DNA of 64,000 nt, taken from Flavobacteriales bacterium. GTDB lineage: Bacteria; Bacteroidota; Bacteroidia; Flavobacteriales_D; Parvicellaceae. Shown one piece after another: positions 1 to 8,468 of this stretch (the stretch's first letter is position 1; each line of letters starts with the position of its first letter). Made by a program: the position numbers and the translations under genes. The DNA lies in assembly GCA_029251405.1 (NCBI GenBank), contig JAQXDK010000008.1, positions 1 through 64,000 on the forward strand, in the 5' to 3' direction. The notes under the pieces are model-generated. The model saw only the letters and a list, made by a program, of their open reading frames with translations, was not told the DNA's origin and ran no database searches.

Positions 1-758
1 TCAAAATTCAAATCAAAACCAGCATCAAAATGATCGTTTCTAGCACCTTCAGCAAACAGCACCAATTCTCTATTAGGAATGGCTCTTAAACTATCAATGG
101 CCCTTTTCCAAAATTCAAATGGCACATAATCTGCTGCATCGCACCTGTACCCATCTACATTGGCTTCCAGGACCCAATATTTCATAGCATCTATCATTTG
201 ATTGGCCATATTTTCATTATCAAAATTAAGATCTGCTACATCTGTCCAGTTGGTACCTATTGGGTGAATAATAGTTCCATTCCCATCTTGCGTATACCAA
301 CTGCTATCTGCCATCCAATTATGATCCCAAGCGGTATGGTTAGCCACCCAATCTAAAATCACCAACACCCCTCTAGCATGTGCCTCTCCAATAAAAGTTC
401 TTAAGTTTTCTAATGTTCCATACTCTTCATCAACCGCATAATAATCCGAAATAGCATAAGGAGAATTGATAGATCCACCATTGGACTGAATGGGCATGAG
501 CCAAATAATATTTACCCCCAATTCTGAAATCTCATCCAGTCTGTCTTCTACACCTTCCAAATCGCCATCAGCACTAAAAGCTCTTAAATTGACTTCGTAC
601 ATGACCAATTCTTCATTTTCTGGAATGTTGTCCAAAGGTGTTCCATACTGCTGGTAACCATTCGATTCCCTAACTATGGGATCTTCCTTTTTATCGCAAG
701 AAAAAAACAAGCCTAAAGAAAAAATAGCTATTAAATAATATTGAATTCTATATCTCAT
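1..758 (-). CDS. GH13 alpha-amylase family lipoprotein, truncated by window edge
   Basis: The reading frame is open to the window edge, so about 252 N-terminal residues are visible and the C-terminus is missing. The N-terminus is a short hydrophobic segment ending in a lipobox (LFFSC), so the product is probably an exported lipoprotein. GH13 motifs are clear: a DWVANH region I, the nucleophile region DGYRCD, and an Asp/Glu region reading FAEGARND with the likely acid/base Glu. The (beta/alpha)8 barrel acts on alpha-1,4 glucans in this family; the exact substrate cannot be told. It diverges from the GH43 gene with only 39 bases between the start codons, so the two may share control. Confidence 0.9.
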   Translation of the reverse strand, partial: MRYRIQYYLIAIFSLGLFFSCDKKEDPIVRESNGYQQYGTPLDNIPENEELVMYEVNLRAFSADGDLEGVEDRLDEISELGVNIIWLMPIQSNGGSINSPYAISDYYAVDEEYGTLENLRTFIGEAHARGVLVILDWVANHTAWDHNWMADSSWYTQDGNGTIIHPIGTNWTDVADLNFDNENMANQMIDAMKYWVLEANVDGYRCDAADYVPFEFWKRAIDSLRAIPNRELVLFAEGARNDHFDAGFDLNF

Positions 759-797
759 AATTAACCCAAAAGAATTAGTTAAATTTAATATTTTATA

Positions 798-2492
798 ATG
801 AATTCAGTTTTTAAAATACTTTTGTTAGGAGGACTTTTAACCTTAAGTTCACTCCATCTTACTGCCCAAATACCTCAATTTTCCAACCCCATTATAAGAG
901 GAGGATATCCAGATCCTTCTATATGCAGAGTGGGAGAAGATTACTACATTGTCAACTCTTCTTTTGAGTATTTTCCTGGACTTCCCATTCACCATAGCAA
1001 AGACTTAACCAACTGGACTTTAATAGGTCATGGCTTGCACCGAAAAGAACAATGTACTGGAAGAATGAACTTAGTAGATGTGCAGTCCAACGGAGGCATT
1101 CACGCTCCTACCATTCGGCACCACAAAGGAAAATTTTACATTATTACCACCAATGTATATCAGCCTAAAAAAAACGAACCAGTACAAATGATTAACTTCA
1201 TTATTACAGCTTCTAACCCAGAAGGCCCTTGGTCCAACCCCGTTATTGTGGAAGGGGCACCAGGTATAGATCCAGATATTTTCTTTGACAACGATGGGAA
1301 AATTTATTACACGGGAACTCATTCACCTGAAAATCCAAACTTCTCTGGTGAAGGAGAGATATGGATGCAAGAATTAGACGCTAAAACTTTTCAACTAATT
1401 GGAGAAAGACATTTTTTATGGAGAGGTGCCTGCCAAGGAACATGGGCGGAAGGACCACACATCTATAAAAAGAATGGCTGGTATTATTTACTAATAGCCG
1501 AAGGAGGAACTGGTTTTAACCATGCGGTGATGATAGCAGCCAGCAATAATATAACTGGCCCTTACGAAGCTAACGACAGAAATCCCATACTTTCTTCCCG
1601 CCATTTGAGTTACGATTATTGGATCAACAGCACTGGTCATGCAGATATGGTGGAACTACCCAACGGAGACTGGAGAATGGTCTGCCTAGGGATAAGAAAC
1701 GAAGTAAATAGAGCTTCTAACATGGGAAGAGAAACCTTAATTCTTCCCGTAAAGTGGGAAAAAGAACCCTACTGGTGGAAAGAAATAAAATACAATTGGC
1801 CAGTTTGCAATCCCTCAACAGGCAAAATAGAAAAACAGTATCCTTACTTTTTGCCCATTAACGACTCCACATACGAGCCCACTAAACAAGTGTATGAATT
1901 TCAAGAAAACACACTTACTCTAAACTGGATTCACAGAAGAGTTCCATCTAAAAATAGCTACAGTCTTAACACCAAAGCTGGCTATCTGTCCATGTACTGT
2001 CTTTCAGATACTATTAAAGAAAGATCCCCCTATAATTTTATAGGAGTTAAGCAAAAAGAAACTCATTTTGAGACTTCTACCACCATGCAATTTAACCCCA
2101 CAATAAATGGTGAAGAAGCAGGTCTGTGTCTGCTACAAAAAGACGATAACTATATCCTTTTTGATGTGAAACATGAAGACAATGAAAATGTTCTTCGCTT
2201 GGTAATAAATGCTAAAAAGAAGAACGCCATACTACAAAAAGACTTGGTAATGGGGAAGAAATATAAAAGTTATATTGAACTGAAAGTAATAATGAAAGAA
2301 AATAAATACCACTTTTACTTCCGTTTCCAATCTAATGACCTGTGGGAGTTATTTGATACAGCTAGCAGTGATTTGTTACTTTCAGAAGGCTACACAGGAA
2401 CACACATTGGATTATATGCCACTAGCAACGGTAAAAAAAGCTTTAACTTAGCATTATTCGATGTATTTAAATTAAGCTATTCAAAGCCCTGA
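798..2492 (+). CDS. GH43 family glycoside hydrolase (beta-xylosidase/arabinosidase type)
   Basis: This is a secreted five-bladed beta-propeller glycosidase of family GH43. Residues 1-23 look like a signal peptide ending LTAQ. The catalytic set is present: the base Asp39 in PDPS, the pKa-modulating Asp near 158-160 in GIDPD, and the acid Glu218 in WAEGPH. Residues from about 345 to the end form a second beta-rich domain like the C-terminal xylan-binding domain of XynB-type enzymes, and 564 residues is normal for that subgroup. The likely substrates are xylo- or arabino-oligosaccharides, which is inferred from family only. It leads a tight plus-strand set with the following hydrolase (5-base gap) and aldehyde dehydrogenase. 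Confidence 0.9.
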   Translation: MNSVFKILLLGGLLTLSSLHLTAQIPQFSNPIIRGGYPDPSICRVGEDYYIVNSSFEYFPGLPIHHSKDLTNWTLIGHGLHRKEQCTGRMNLVDVQSNGGIHAPTIRHHKGKFYIITTNVYQPKKNEPVQMINFIITASNPEGPWSNPVIVEGAPGIDPDIFFDNDGKIYYTGTHSPENPNFSGEGEIWMQELDAKTFQLIGERHFLWRGACQGTWAEGPHIYKKNGWYYLLIAEGGTGFNHAVMIAASNNITGPYEANDRNPILSSRHLSYDYWINSTGHADMVELPNGDWRMVCLGIRNEVNRASNMGRETLILPVKWEKEPYWWKEIKYNWPVCNPSTGKIEKQYPYFLPINDSTYEPTKQVYEFQENTLTLNWIHRRVPSKNSYSLNTKAGYLSMYCLSDTIKERSPYNFIGVKQKETHFETSTTMQFNPTINGEEAGLCLLQKDDNYILFDVKHEDNENVLRLVINAKKKNAILQKDLVMGKKYKSYIELKVIMKENKYHFYFRFQSNDLWELFDTASSDLLLSEGYTGTHIGLYATSNGKKSFNLALFDVFKLSYSKP

Positions 2493-2497
2493 AAATT

Positions 2498-3811
2498 ATG
2501 GAAAAAATAATCTTTTATTTTACTTTTATTCTCATCATTTTAGTAGGTTGCAATGAAAAAAAATCAAGCCCGGTTTCCTATTTAGAGATTAATAATAAAA
2601 GCCAAATAGACAGTGTTGCCCAAACTTTTATTGACAGAGAAATATATCCCTTTATTTATTCCAGAGTAGAAGATTCTAACGGTACGGTTGTTTATGAAAA
2701 CTTAGCTAAAAACGAAAGACTACTAGCTAACGAAAATATAGACGGAGACTCTTGGATTAGAATATGGTCCATGAGTAAAATAGTCACCATTTGCCTAGCA
2801 CTGGACTTAATGGAAGATGGTCTTTTTTCTTTAAACGATTCGGTAACTAAATTCATTCCAGAATTTAACAATTTAAAAGTGGCATGTGACAAAGACAGTA
2901 TACAATTGGTTAATTCTAGATGGTATGAAGATTCAACCATGAAATCTCCTTGCCCATTAGCATATTTGGACAACGACTCTACCATGACCGTACTACATTT
3001 ATTGAACCATCAAGCTGGCTTTTACTACTCCACCACTAATATTGACTGTATAGATTCAGTAATTGCCAATGAAAATCTAGCAGCAGCTAAAAACAGTCAA
3101 GATTTGATTAATAAATTAGCTAAACTTCCCTTATGCCAACACTCAGGAAGTTCTTATTACTACGGAACCAATACCACTGTATTAGGGCTGGTTTGCGAAA
3201 GAGCAACTGGAAAAACCTTGGCTCAACTAGTTAAGGAAAGAATTACCGACCCCATGAAAATTAAAGGTTTGGCTTACGACCTTCCACAAGGAGCTACCAT
3301 GCTTCCAAGATTTTCTGGGAAAGACTCCATACTCAGAATTGCGGAGGAAGGAGAATTGGATATTTTTGGTCAAAACGTGCCAGATTACCGACCAGAACAT
3401 CCACTTTACCTTGGTGGAGAAGGCATGATCGCCACAGCTAACGGTTACGGTGATTTTTTAAGAATGTTACTGAATAAAGGAAAACTAAATGGCTATCGTT
3501 TTTTAGAAGAAAGCACTGTTAAAGATCTTACTTCCCCACATACACAAAAAGATAATTCTTATGGGTACAACGGATACAACCTTTGGGTAAGTAGTGAAAT
3601 ATATTTAGAAAAAGGATACGGTGAAGAAGGGCTTTGGATGGGCGGTGGATATGAAGGCACTCATTTTTGGATCGATACCAAAAGAGGATTGGTAGGAACT
3701 ATTATGACACAAATGTTTTGGGTGTTTGACGGCGCCTACGGCTACAGTAAAGACAATCGCATAAGAGGCGCCATTTACGAACCGTGGACCAAAATGCCTT
3801 ATATTGAATAG
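2498..3811 (+). CDS. Beta-lactamase-fold serine hydrolase lipoprotein
   Basis: This is a class C beta-lactamase/esterase-fold protein of 437 residues. The N-terminus ends in a lipobox (ILVGC), giving a predicted lipoprotein. The SxxK catalytic motif is SMSK (Ser91, Lys94). The second motif region is YYYGTN near 220-225. The third motif region near residue 380 reads GGGYEGTHFWID, as in EstB-like esterases rather than true beta-lactamases. Substrate is unknown; deacylation of sugar esters would fit the glycosidase neighbours, but that is a guess. The stop codon is followed after one base by the ATG of the aldehyde dehydrogenase, so translation is probably coupled. Confidence 0.85.
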   Translation: MEKIIFYFTFILIILVGCNEKKSSPVSYLEINNKSQIDSVAQTFIDREIYPFIYSRVEDSNGTVVYENLAKNERLLANENIDGDSWIRIWSMSKIVTICLALDLMEDGLFSLNDSVTKFIPEFNNLKVACDKDSIQLVNSRWYEDSTMKSPCPLAYLDNDSTMTVLHLLNHQAGFYYSTTNIDCIDSVIANENLAAAKNSQDLINKLAKLPLCQHSGSSYYYGTNTTVLGLVCERATGKTLAQLVKERITDPMKIKGLAYDLPQGATMLPRFSGKDSILRIAEEGELDIFGQNVPDYRPEHPLYLGGEGMIATANGYGDFLRMLLNKGKLNGYRFLEESTVKDLTSPHTQKDNSYGYNGYNLWVSSEIYLEKGYGEEGLWMGGGYEGTHFWIDTKRGLVGTIMTQMFWVFDGAYGYSKDNRIRGAIYEPWTKMPYIE

Positions 3812-3812
3812 T

Positions 3813-5234
3813 ATGAATAGCAAATCTGAAATTAATAGAATTTTCAAACTTCAATCCGACCCTATTAATACAACTAGGTTAAGAAATTCTAGTTATAAAG
3901 AACGGGTTGAAAAAATAAAAAGATTAGAATCGTTTATTTTAAATGAAAGTAACCATCAAATAATCGCAGATGCATTATACAAAGATTTACGCAAACCCAA
4001 TGAAGAAGTAATAACTACTGAAATTACACCTACCCTTCTCAACATCAAACACGTACTTAAAAATTTAAAAAACTGGATGAAAGACGAACATGTTCCTTCT
4101 CCAATAACCATGGTAGGAATGTCGTCCTATGTAAAGTACGAATCTAAAGGAACTCTTCTTTTAATTTCACCATGGAACTATCCTATTTTTTTATCGCTTT
4201 ACCCACTTATATACGCAATAGCTGCTGGAAATGCAATAATTCTTAAACCCTCTGAGATTTCGTCATACACTTCTAAAGCAATAGCTAATATGGTACAGAC
4301 GATTTATGAGGAACATGAAGTTGCTGTTGTAGAAGGGTCTGTGGAAGAAGCGACCGAATTGTTAAAATTACCTTTCAATCACATTCATTTTACTGGAAGC
4401 CCTAATGTTGGTAAAATTGTAATGAAAGCTGCTGCCGAAAATTTATCGGGAGTTACACTAGAACTTGGTGGGAAATCTCCAGTAATTATTGACGGCACAG
4501 GAGACACAAAAGAAATAGCTGAAAAAACAGCATGGGGTAAAACCTTAAATTGCGGACAGACTTGTATTGCTCCCGATTATGTTTTAATACAAGAAAAAGA
4601 ATTAGAATCTTTTATATCCGAATTTAAAACCGCTGTCAATAAATTTTATAATACCCATAATAACGGCCTAGATAAAGCAGCAGAATATGGGAGAATTATT
4701 GACGATAAAAATTTCAGTAGAGTAGAAACCATTCTTAATGACGCTGTTAAAAAAGGAGCTACAATAGTATTCGGAGGTAGACACATCAAGGAGGATAAAT
4801 TTATGGAACCTACCTTACTTACGAATGTCACAAATGACATGTTGGTGATGCAAGAAGAAATATTCGGGCCAATTCTTCCCATTATGACCTACAATAAAAA
4901 TAGTGATGTAATTCAACTTCTTCAAAAAATGCCATCTCCACTAGCCATTTACATAATGAGCAGCAAAAAGAAAAATATTGAGTATTTTTTAGACCATACC
5001 GTCTCTGGTGGTGTAGGAATTAACGAACTCATGCTAACACCAGTAAACCCAGGATTGCCTTTTGGAGGTATTAACAATAGTGGAATGGGTAAATCTGGAG
5101 GAAAACACAGCTTTACCGACTTTTCTAATGAAAAAGGCATTGTAAAAAAGAACTTTGGAAACCTTTTAAAATTAGTTTACCCACCCTACAAAAAAAGTAT
5201 ATTTAAATATTTCAAACACATCGTTAGACTTTAA
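3813..5234 (+). CDS. Aldehyde dehydrogenase (ALDH3-like)
   Basis: This NAD(P)-dependent aldehyde dehydrogenase oxidises an aldehyde to its acid. The ATG at 3813 is preferred over an in-frame TTG at 3804 inside the upstream gene. From this ATG the general-base Glu is residue 217 (LELGGKSP) and the catalytic Cys is 251 (NCGQTC). The cofactor-binding SPWNYP segment lies near 120, and EIFGP follows further on. Length (about 473 residues) and the hydrophobic, basic C-terminal tail resemble ALDH3-type fatty or aromatic aldehyde dehydrogenases, which often bind membranes. The substrate is not clear. It ends with a one-base overlap (TAATG) with the next gene, so it sits in the same transcription unit. 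Confidence 0.92.
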   Translation: MNSKSEINRIFKLQSDPINTTRLRNSSYKERVEKIKRLESFILNESNHQIIADALYKDLRKPNEEVITTEITPTLLNIKHVLKNLKNWMKDEHVPSPITMVGMSSYVKYESKGTLLLISPWNYPIFLSLYPLIYAIAAGNAIILKPSEISSYTSKAIANMVQTIYEEHEVAVVEGSVEEATELLKLPFNHIHFTGSPNVGKIVMKAAAENLSGVTLELGGKSPVIIDGTGDTKEIAEKTAWGKTLNCGQTCIAPDYVLIQEKELESFISEFKTAVNKFYNTHNNGLDKAAEYGRIIDDKNFSRVETILNDAVKKGATIVFGGRHIKEDKFMEPTLLTNVTNDMLVMQEEIFGPILPIMTYNKNSDVIQLLQKMPSPLAIYIMSSKKKNIEYFLDHTVSGGVGINELMLTPVNPGLPFGGINNSGMGKSGGKHSFTDFSNEKGIVKKNFGNLLKLVYPPYKKSIFKYFKHIVRL

Positions 5235-5638
5235 TGACGCTTCCAAGATATTTAATTTTAATATCGGCTATTCTCTGGACGATAGCTTGCAATGAAACTG
5301 CTGACAAAGCATCAAAAACAATAAAAAATGAAGCTTATTGTAATTGTAACGATTTAATTTACGACGAACTCTACAACCATTTCTATATAGATGAAAGAAA
5401 CAAACCTTATACCGGGATTTGTTACGAGCGTTACGAAAGCAAAAAAATAAAACTTACCAAAGAATTTAAAGAAGGGAAACTCCATGGAAACATGATAAGA
5501 TTCAAGGAGGATTCTACTAAGATTTCTTTAGTAGAATTTGAAAATAATTTCATACACGGCAAGGCTATTTTTTACGATTCAATGGGAAATGACAGCGTTG
5601 TACAAACTTATAAAAGAGGAGCTTTAGTTACCCACTGA
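5234..5638 (+). CDS. Small lipoprotein with MORN/YwqK-like repeats
   Basis: The N-terminus has a hydrophobic stretch ending in a Cys (IACNE) that fits a lipobox. Residues 55-130 contain a repeated pattern of YTG/GKLHG/FIHGKAIFYDSMGN type, typical of MORN-repeat or YwqK-like beta-hairpin proteins, in which short repeats stack into a sheet. Databases often call such proteins antitoxins, but no toxin gene lies nearby and no such role can be supported here. It is the last gene of the plus-strand set. Its stop codon lies inside the 3' end of the convergent ABC-F gene (15-base overlap). Confidence 0.7.
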   Translation: MTLPRYLILISAILWTIACNETADKASKTIKNEAYCNCNDLIYDELYNHFYIDERNKPYTGICYERYESKKIKLTKEFKEGKLHGNMIRFKEDSTKISLVEFENNFIHGKAIFYDSMGNDSVVQTYKRGALVTH

Positions 5639-7474
5639 CATCAACAACTCAAAGTTTTTATCGATCTCACTTTTAATTTTGCTCAGCTGGTCCTGAATAT
5701 TTTTAATTTTATCGGCGTCACTAGTTTCATAAAGCTCAAATTCTAGACCGGTTTGTTTTTCTTCTAAATTGGTGATTTTTCTTTCTATAGATTTTTGCTG
5801 ATTTTGAAACTTTTTGTTTTTCGTAGACTTTACTTCTACTTTCTTTGGCTCCGTTTTTTCATCAATATTACCGTAATAACTTTCTATAAATTGAGTTACT
5901 GGCTCGTGATAAACTTTAATTGATTGGTCTTTAATGAAATAAACTCTGTCTGTTAAACCGTCTAAAAAGCCTCTATCGTGGGAAACTAAAAGTAAAGTGC
6001 CTGAATAGCTATTTAGTGCATCTTTTAATATTTCCTTAGAAGCCATATCTAGATGGTTGGTAGGCTCATCCAGTATTAAAAAATTATTGGGTTGTAATAA
6101 TAGCTTACATAGTGATAATCTTGTTTTCTCCCCTCCAGAAAGCACTTGAACTTTTTTATCAATGTCTTCACCGGAAAATAAAAAAGATCCAAGAATAGGT
6201 CTTATTTGCTTTCTTACTTCCCCAACAGCAACATCGTCAATAGTTTCAAAAACAGTTTTTTTTGGATCTAATTTATGGGCTTCATCTTGTGCAAAATAAC
6301 CCATCATTACTTGGTGACCCAACTGAATATTACCACTAAATTCTATGTCCTTCACAATAGATTTAATAAATGTGGATTTTCCCATTCCATTTTTACCAAT
6401 TAATGCGATTTTTTCTCCTCTAGCAATAGATAAATCTACCTTTTTAAAAATTTGTTTATCCCCATAACTTTTTTCCAAACCAGCAATTTTCAAAGTTTCT
6501 TTTCCTGAGTGAGACGGTTCTGGAAATTGAAATTGAATTCTATCTTTTTCGAGCTGGTCTATTTCAATGTCTTCTAACTTATCTAGCTTTTTAATTAATG
6601 ATTGTGCAAAGGCAGCCTTATTTTTTTTAGCTCTAAATTTATTAATCAGCTCTTGGGTATGCTTCACCATTTTTTCCTGATTCTTTTTAGCAGCTATCTG
6701 AGTTACAATTTCTTCTTCTCTTAGTTGAAGATATTTGGAATAATTACTTTTATAATCGTATAATTTACCGTTAGCTAGCTCTATAGTTCTATTAGTAATA
6801 TTGTCTAAAAATTGTTTGTCATGTGAAATTAAAAGAATAATTCCTGCATAACTTTTTAAATATCTTTCCAACCACTGTATTGATTCAATATCCAAGTGAT
6901 TAGTAGGTTCATCCAACAATACAACACCTGGCTTTTGTATTAGCAGTTTTGCTAACTCAACACGCATTTTCCAGCCACCAGAAAAACTTGAATATGGTTT
7001 ATTAATTTCATTCTGATTAAAACCCAAGCCCTTAAGAAGTAATTCTGCGTCTTTTAACTGATTATCTCCGTCCAGATGTATTAGTTGTTCGTTTAAATCT
7101 GAAAGCTCTGTAAGTAGCGTCATATAGCTTTCAGACTCGTAGTCGGTTCTTGTGGTAATCTCTTTATTAATTTCGTCGAGTCTTCGGTTAATCTCTAACA
7201 GCTTTTTATTTGCTTGCAGTACCTCGTTGAGTATTTCTTCATTGGAATTGACATTAATTTCTTGTGGTAGGTAACCAATTGAAAGTGAATTGGTCATGTT
7301 AATGGTCCCAGATGTTGCCTTTTGCTCACCAATAATAAGTTTTAGCATGGTAGATTTACCAGCTCCGTTCTTACCAACGACACCAATCTTATCTTTTGGA
7401 TTAATTTGAAAAGAGATGTTCTTATACAAATCTCTTCCTCCGAAACTTACCGTAATATTTGTTAAATTAAGCAT
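5624..7474 (-). CDS. ABC-F family ATPase (ribosome-associated)
   Basis: This is a soluble protein with two nucleotide-binding domains and no membrane segment, so ABC-F class and not a transporter. Domain 1 has Walker A GKNGAGKS (34-41), signature FSGGW (164-168) and Walker B LLDEP (to 190). Domain 2 has GKNGMGKS (360-367), LSGGE (445-449) and LILDE (466-470). A basic linker near 265-310 corresponds to the P-site tRNA-interaction motif, and residues from about 555 on form a charged coiled coil as in Uup/YdiF relatives. The role is inferred as binding the ribosomal E site to rescue or tune translation. The ATG lies directly behind the T-run of the type IX operon terminator. Confidence 0.93.
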   Translation of the reverse strand: MLNLTNITVSFGGRDLYKNISFQINPKDKIGVVGKNGAGKSTMLKLIIGEQKATSGTINMTNSLSIGYLPQEINVNSNEEILNEVLQANKKLLEINRRLDEINKEITTRTDYESESYMTLLTELSDLNEQLIHLDGDNQLKDAELLLKGLGFNQNEINKPYSSFSGGWKMRVELAKLLIQKPGVVLLDEPTNHLDIESIQWLERYLKSYAGIILLISHDKQFLDNITNRTIELANGKLYDYKSNYSKYLQLREEEIVTQIAAKKNQEKMVKHTQELINKFRAKKNKAAFAQSLIKKLDKLEDIEIDQLEKDRIQFQFPEPSHSGKETLKIAGLEKSYGDKQIFKKVDLSIARGEKIALIGKNGMGKSTFIKSIVKDIEFSGNIQLGHQVMMGYFAQDEAHKLDPKKTVFETIDDVAVGEVRKQIRPILGSFLFSGEDIDKKVQVLSGGEKTRLSLCKLLLQPNNFLILDEPTNHLDMASKEILKDALNSYSGTLLLVSHDRGFLDGLTDRVYFIKDQSIKVYHEPVTQFIESYYGNIDEKTEPKKVEVKSTKNKKFQNQQKSIERKITNLEEKQTGLEFELYETSDADKIKNIQDQLSKIKSEIDKNFELLMSVGN

Positions 7475-7502
7475 AAAAAAAAAGCCCTTCGTTAAAAGGG
7501 CT
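7475..7502 (-). terminator. Intrinsic terminator of the porP-gldKLMN operon
   Basis: On the minus strand a 7-bp stem (AGCCCTT paired with AAGGGCT) is followed by nine T residues. It begins about 25 bases after the gldN stop codon. The T-run ends exactly at the ATG of the ABC-F gene, leaving no room for a normal leader. Confidence 0.85.
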
Positions 7503-7510
7503 CAAATGTA
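7503..7510 (-). promoter_or_regulatory. Candidate -7 box (TACATTTG) for the ABC-F gene
   Basis: The minus strand reads TACATTTG, an exact match to the Bacteroidota -7 consensus TAnnTTTG. It lies immediately upstream of the terminator stem. Transcription starting about 5 bases on would begin inside the 5' arm of that hairpin and give a leader of roughly 25 bases. No TTTG at the proper -33 distance is seen (the nearest is 29 bases up), so this is moderate evidence only. Confidence 0.45.
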
Positions 7511-7527
7511 AAAAAATAAATACTTTT

Positions 7528-8466
7528 TTAAAAATGCCACAAATCGTGCTCGAAAGTAAACATTTCATTTCTAATTCTTTCAGATTCTAAAAGAGCATCT
7601 AAACCGTCCCAGTTAGGAGATATGGCTCTATCGTAAACATTGCTTTCTTTCTTAATAAAAGATGAAAATTCTCTTTTCCAAAATAAATCATCGAAACTCA
7701 TTCTTTGTGAATCATTAGCATTGTTGAAAACGAAGAAGTTTTGAAAAACATACCTACACTCTGGAAAATACAACCAGAATAGATTTTTAAGACCATCTAT
7801 TTCTAACGTCTCTGGGTTTCTAGAGAATACAACAGGAGAAATTCCTATAATACGAACATCTAATACAGATCTTTGCTTATCAAAAAACCAATCTTCTTTT
7901 AGTTCATATCTTACAATATCTCTACTTACGTATTCTTCAATCATATTTACTTTAATAATCTCACCTTCGTCATCAACTGCTGGACCTTCATTTCCAAACT
8001 CATCGATTTCGATAGAATCTTTTTGTATTTCTTGACCAAACTTACTTATTAACGTGTTTCTAAAATCTGGATCGTTAATATTTCCATTTTCTGGTTTAAC
8101 AGGGAATCTAAATTTATCATCAAGATCAATACCATTCAAATCGTATACAGTTAAAGATCCTTCAGTTAAAGCACCATATCTTATCACTTCGTAAAGTGAA
8201 ATTCTATCGTTTTGCTTTTCTAGCGGATAATACAGCTTATGATTCATTTTTTCTTTTAAATCAATAACTCTCCAGATACGTTTTGCCCACATAACATCTG
8301 CCTCTCTTAAATGTGTATAAGAAACAACTCGTTTAGTTGGAATATGCTCCTGAATATACACTCCATCAAGAACGTTAGACTCTAAACTTATACCAGAACC
8401 CGGTAATTGTGCAGATAGTGAGAATACTATCAGATTTAGAATTAATATGTGAACTATTTTTTTCAT
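7528..8466 (-). CDS. gldN: Type IX secretion/gliding motility protein GldN (PorN)
   Basis: GldN/PorN is a periplasmic protein that joins the PorK lipoprotein ring under the outer membrane in the type IX secretion system. The visible support is a signal peptide (residues 1-19, ending SLSAQ), the family segment from YIQEHIPTKRVVSYTHLREA through ADVMWAKRIWRVIDLKEKMN near residues 36-77, and a length of 312, usual for the family. It is the last gene of the porP-gldKLMN operon, two bases behind gldM, and is followed by the intrinsic terminator. Confidence 0.95.
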   Translation of the reverse strand: MKKIVHILILNLIVFSLSAQLPGSGISLESNVLDGVYIQEHIPTKRVVSYTHLREADVMWAKRIWRVIDLKEKMNHKLYYPLEKQNDRISLYEVIRYGALTEGSLTVYDLNGIDLDDKFRFPVKPENGNINDPDFRNTLISKFGQEIQKDSIEIDEFGNEGPAVDDEGEIIKVNMIEEYVSRDIVRYELKEDWFFDKQRSVLDVRIIGISPVVFSRNPETLEIDGLKNLFWLYFPECRYVFQNFFVFNNANDSQRMSFDDLFWKREFSSFIKKESNVYDRAISPNWDGLDALLESERIRNEMFTFEHDLWHF

Positions 8467-8468
8467 GA

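Noticed and set aside
5234-5638. Toxin-antitoxin module
   Set aside because: The MORN/YwqK-like protein is sometimes called an antitoxin, but it has a lipoprotein signal and there is no toxin gene beside it.
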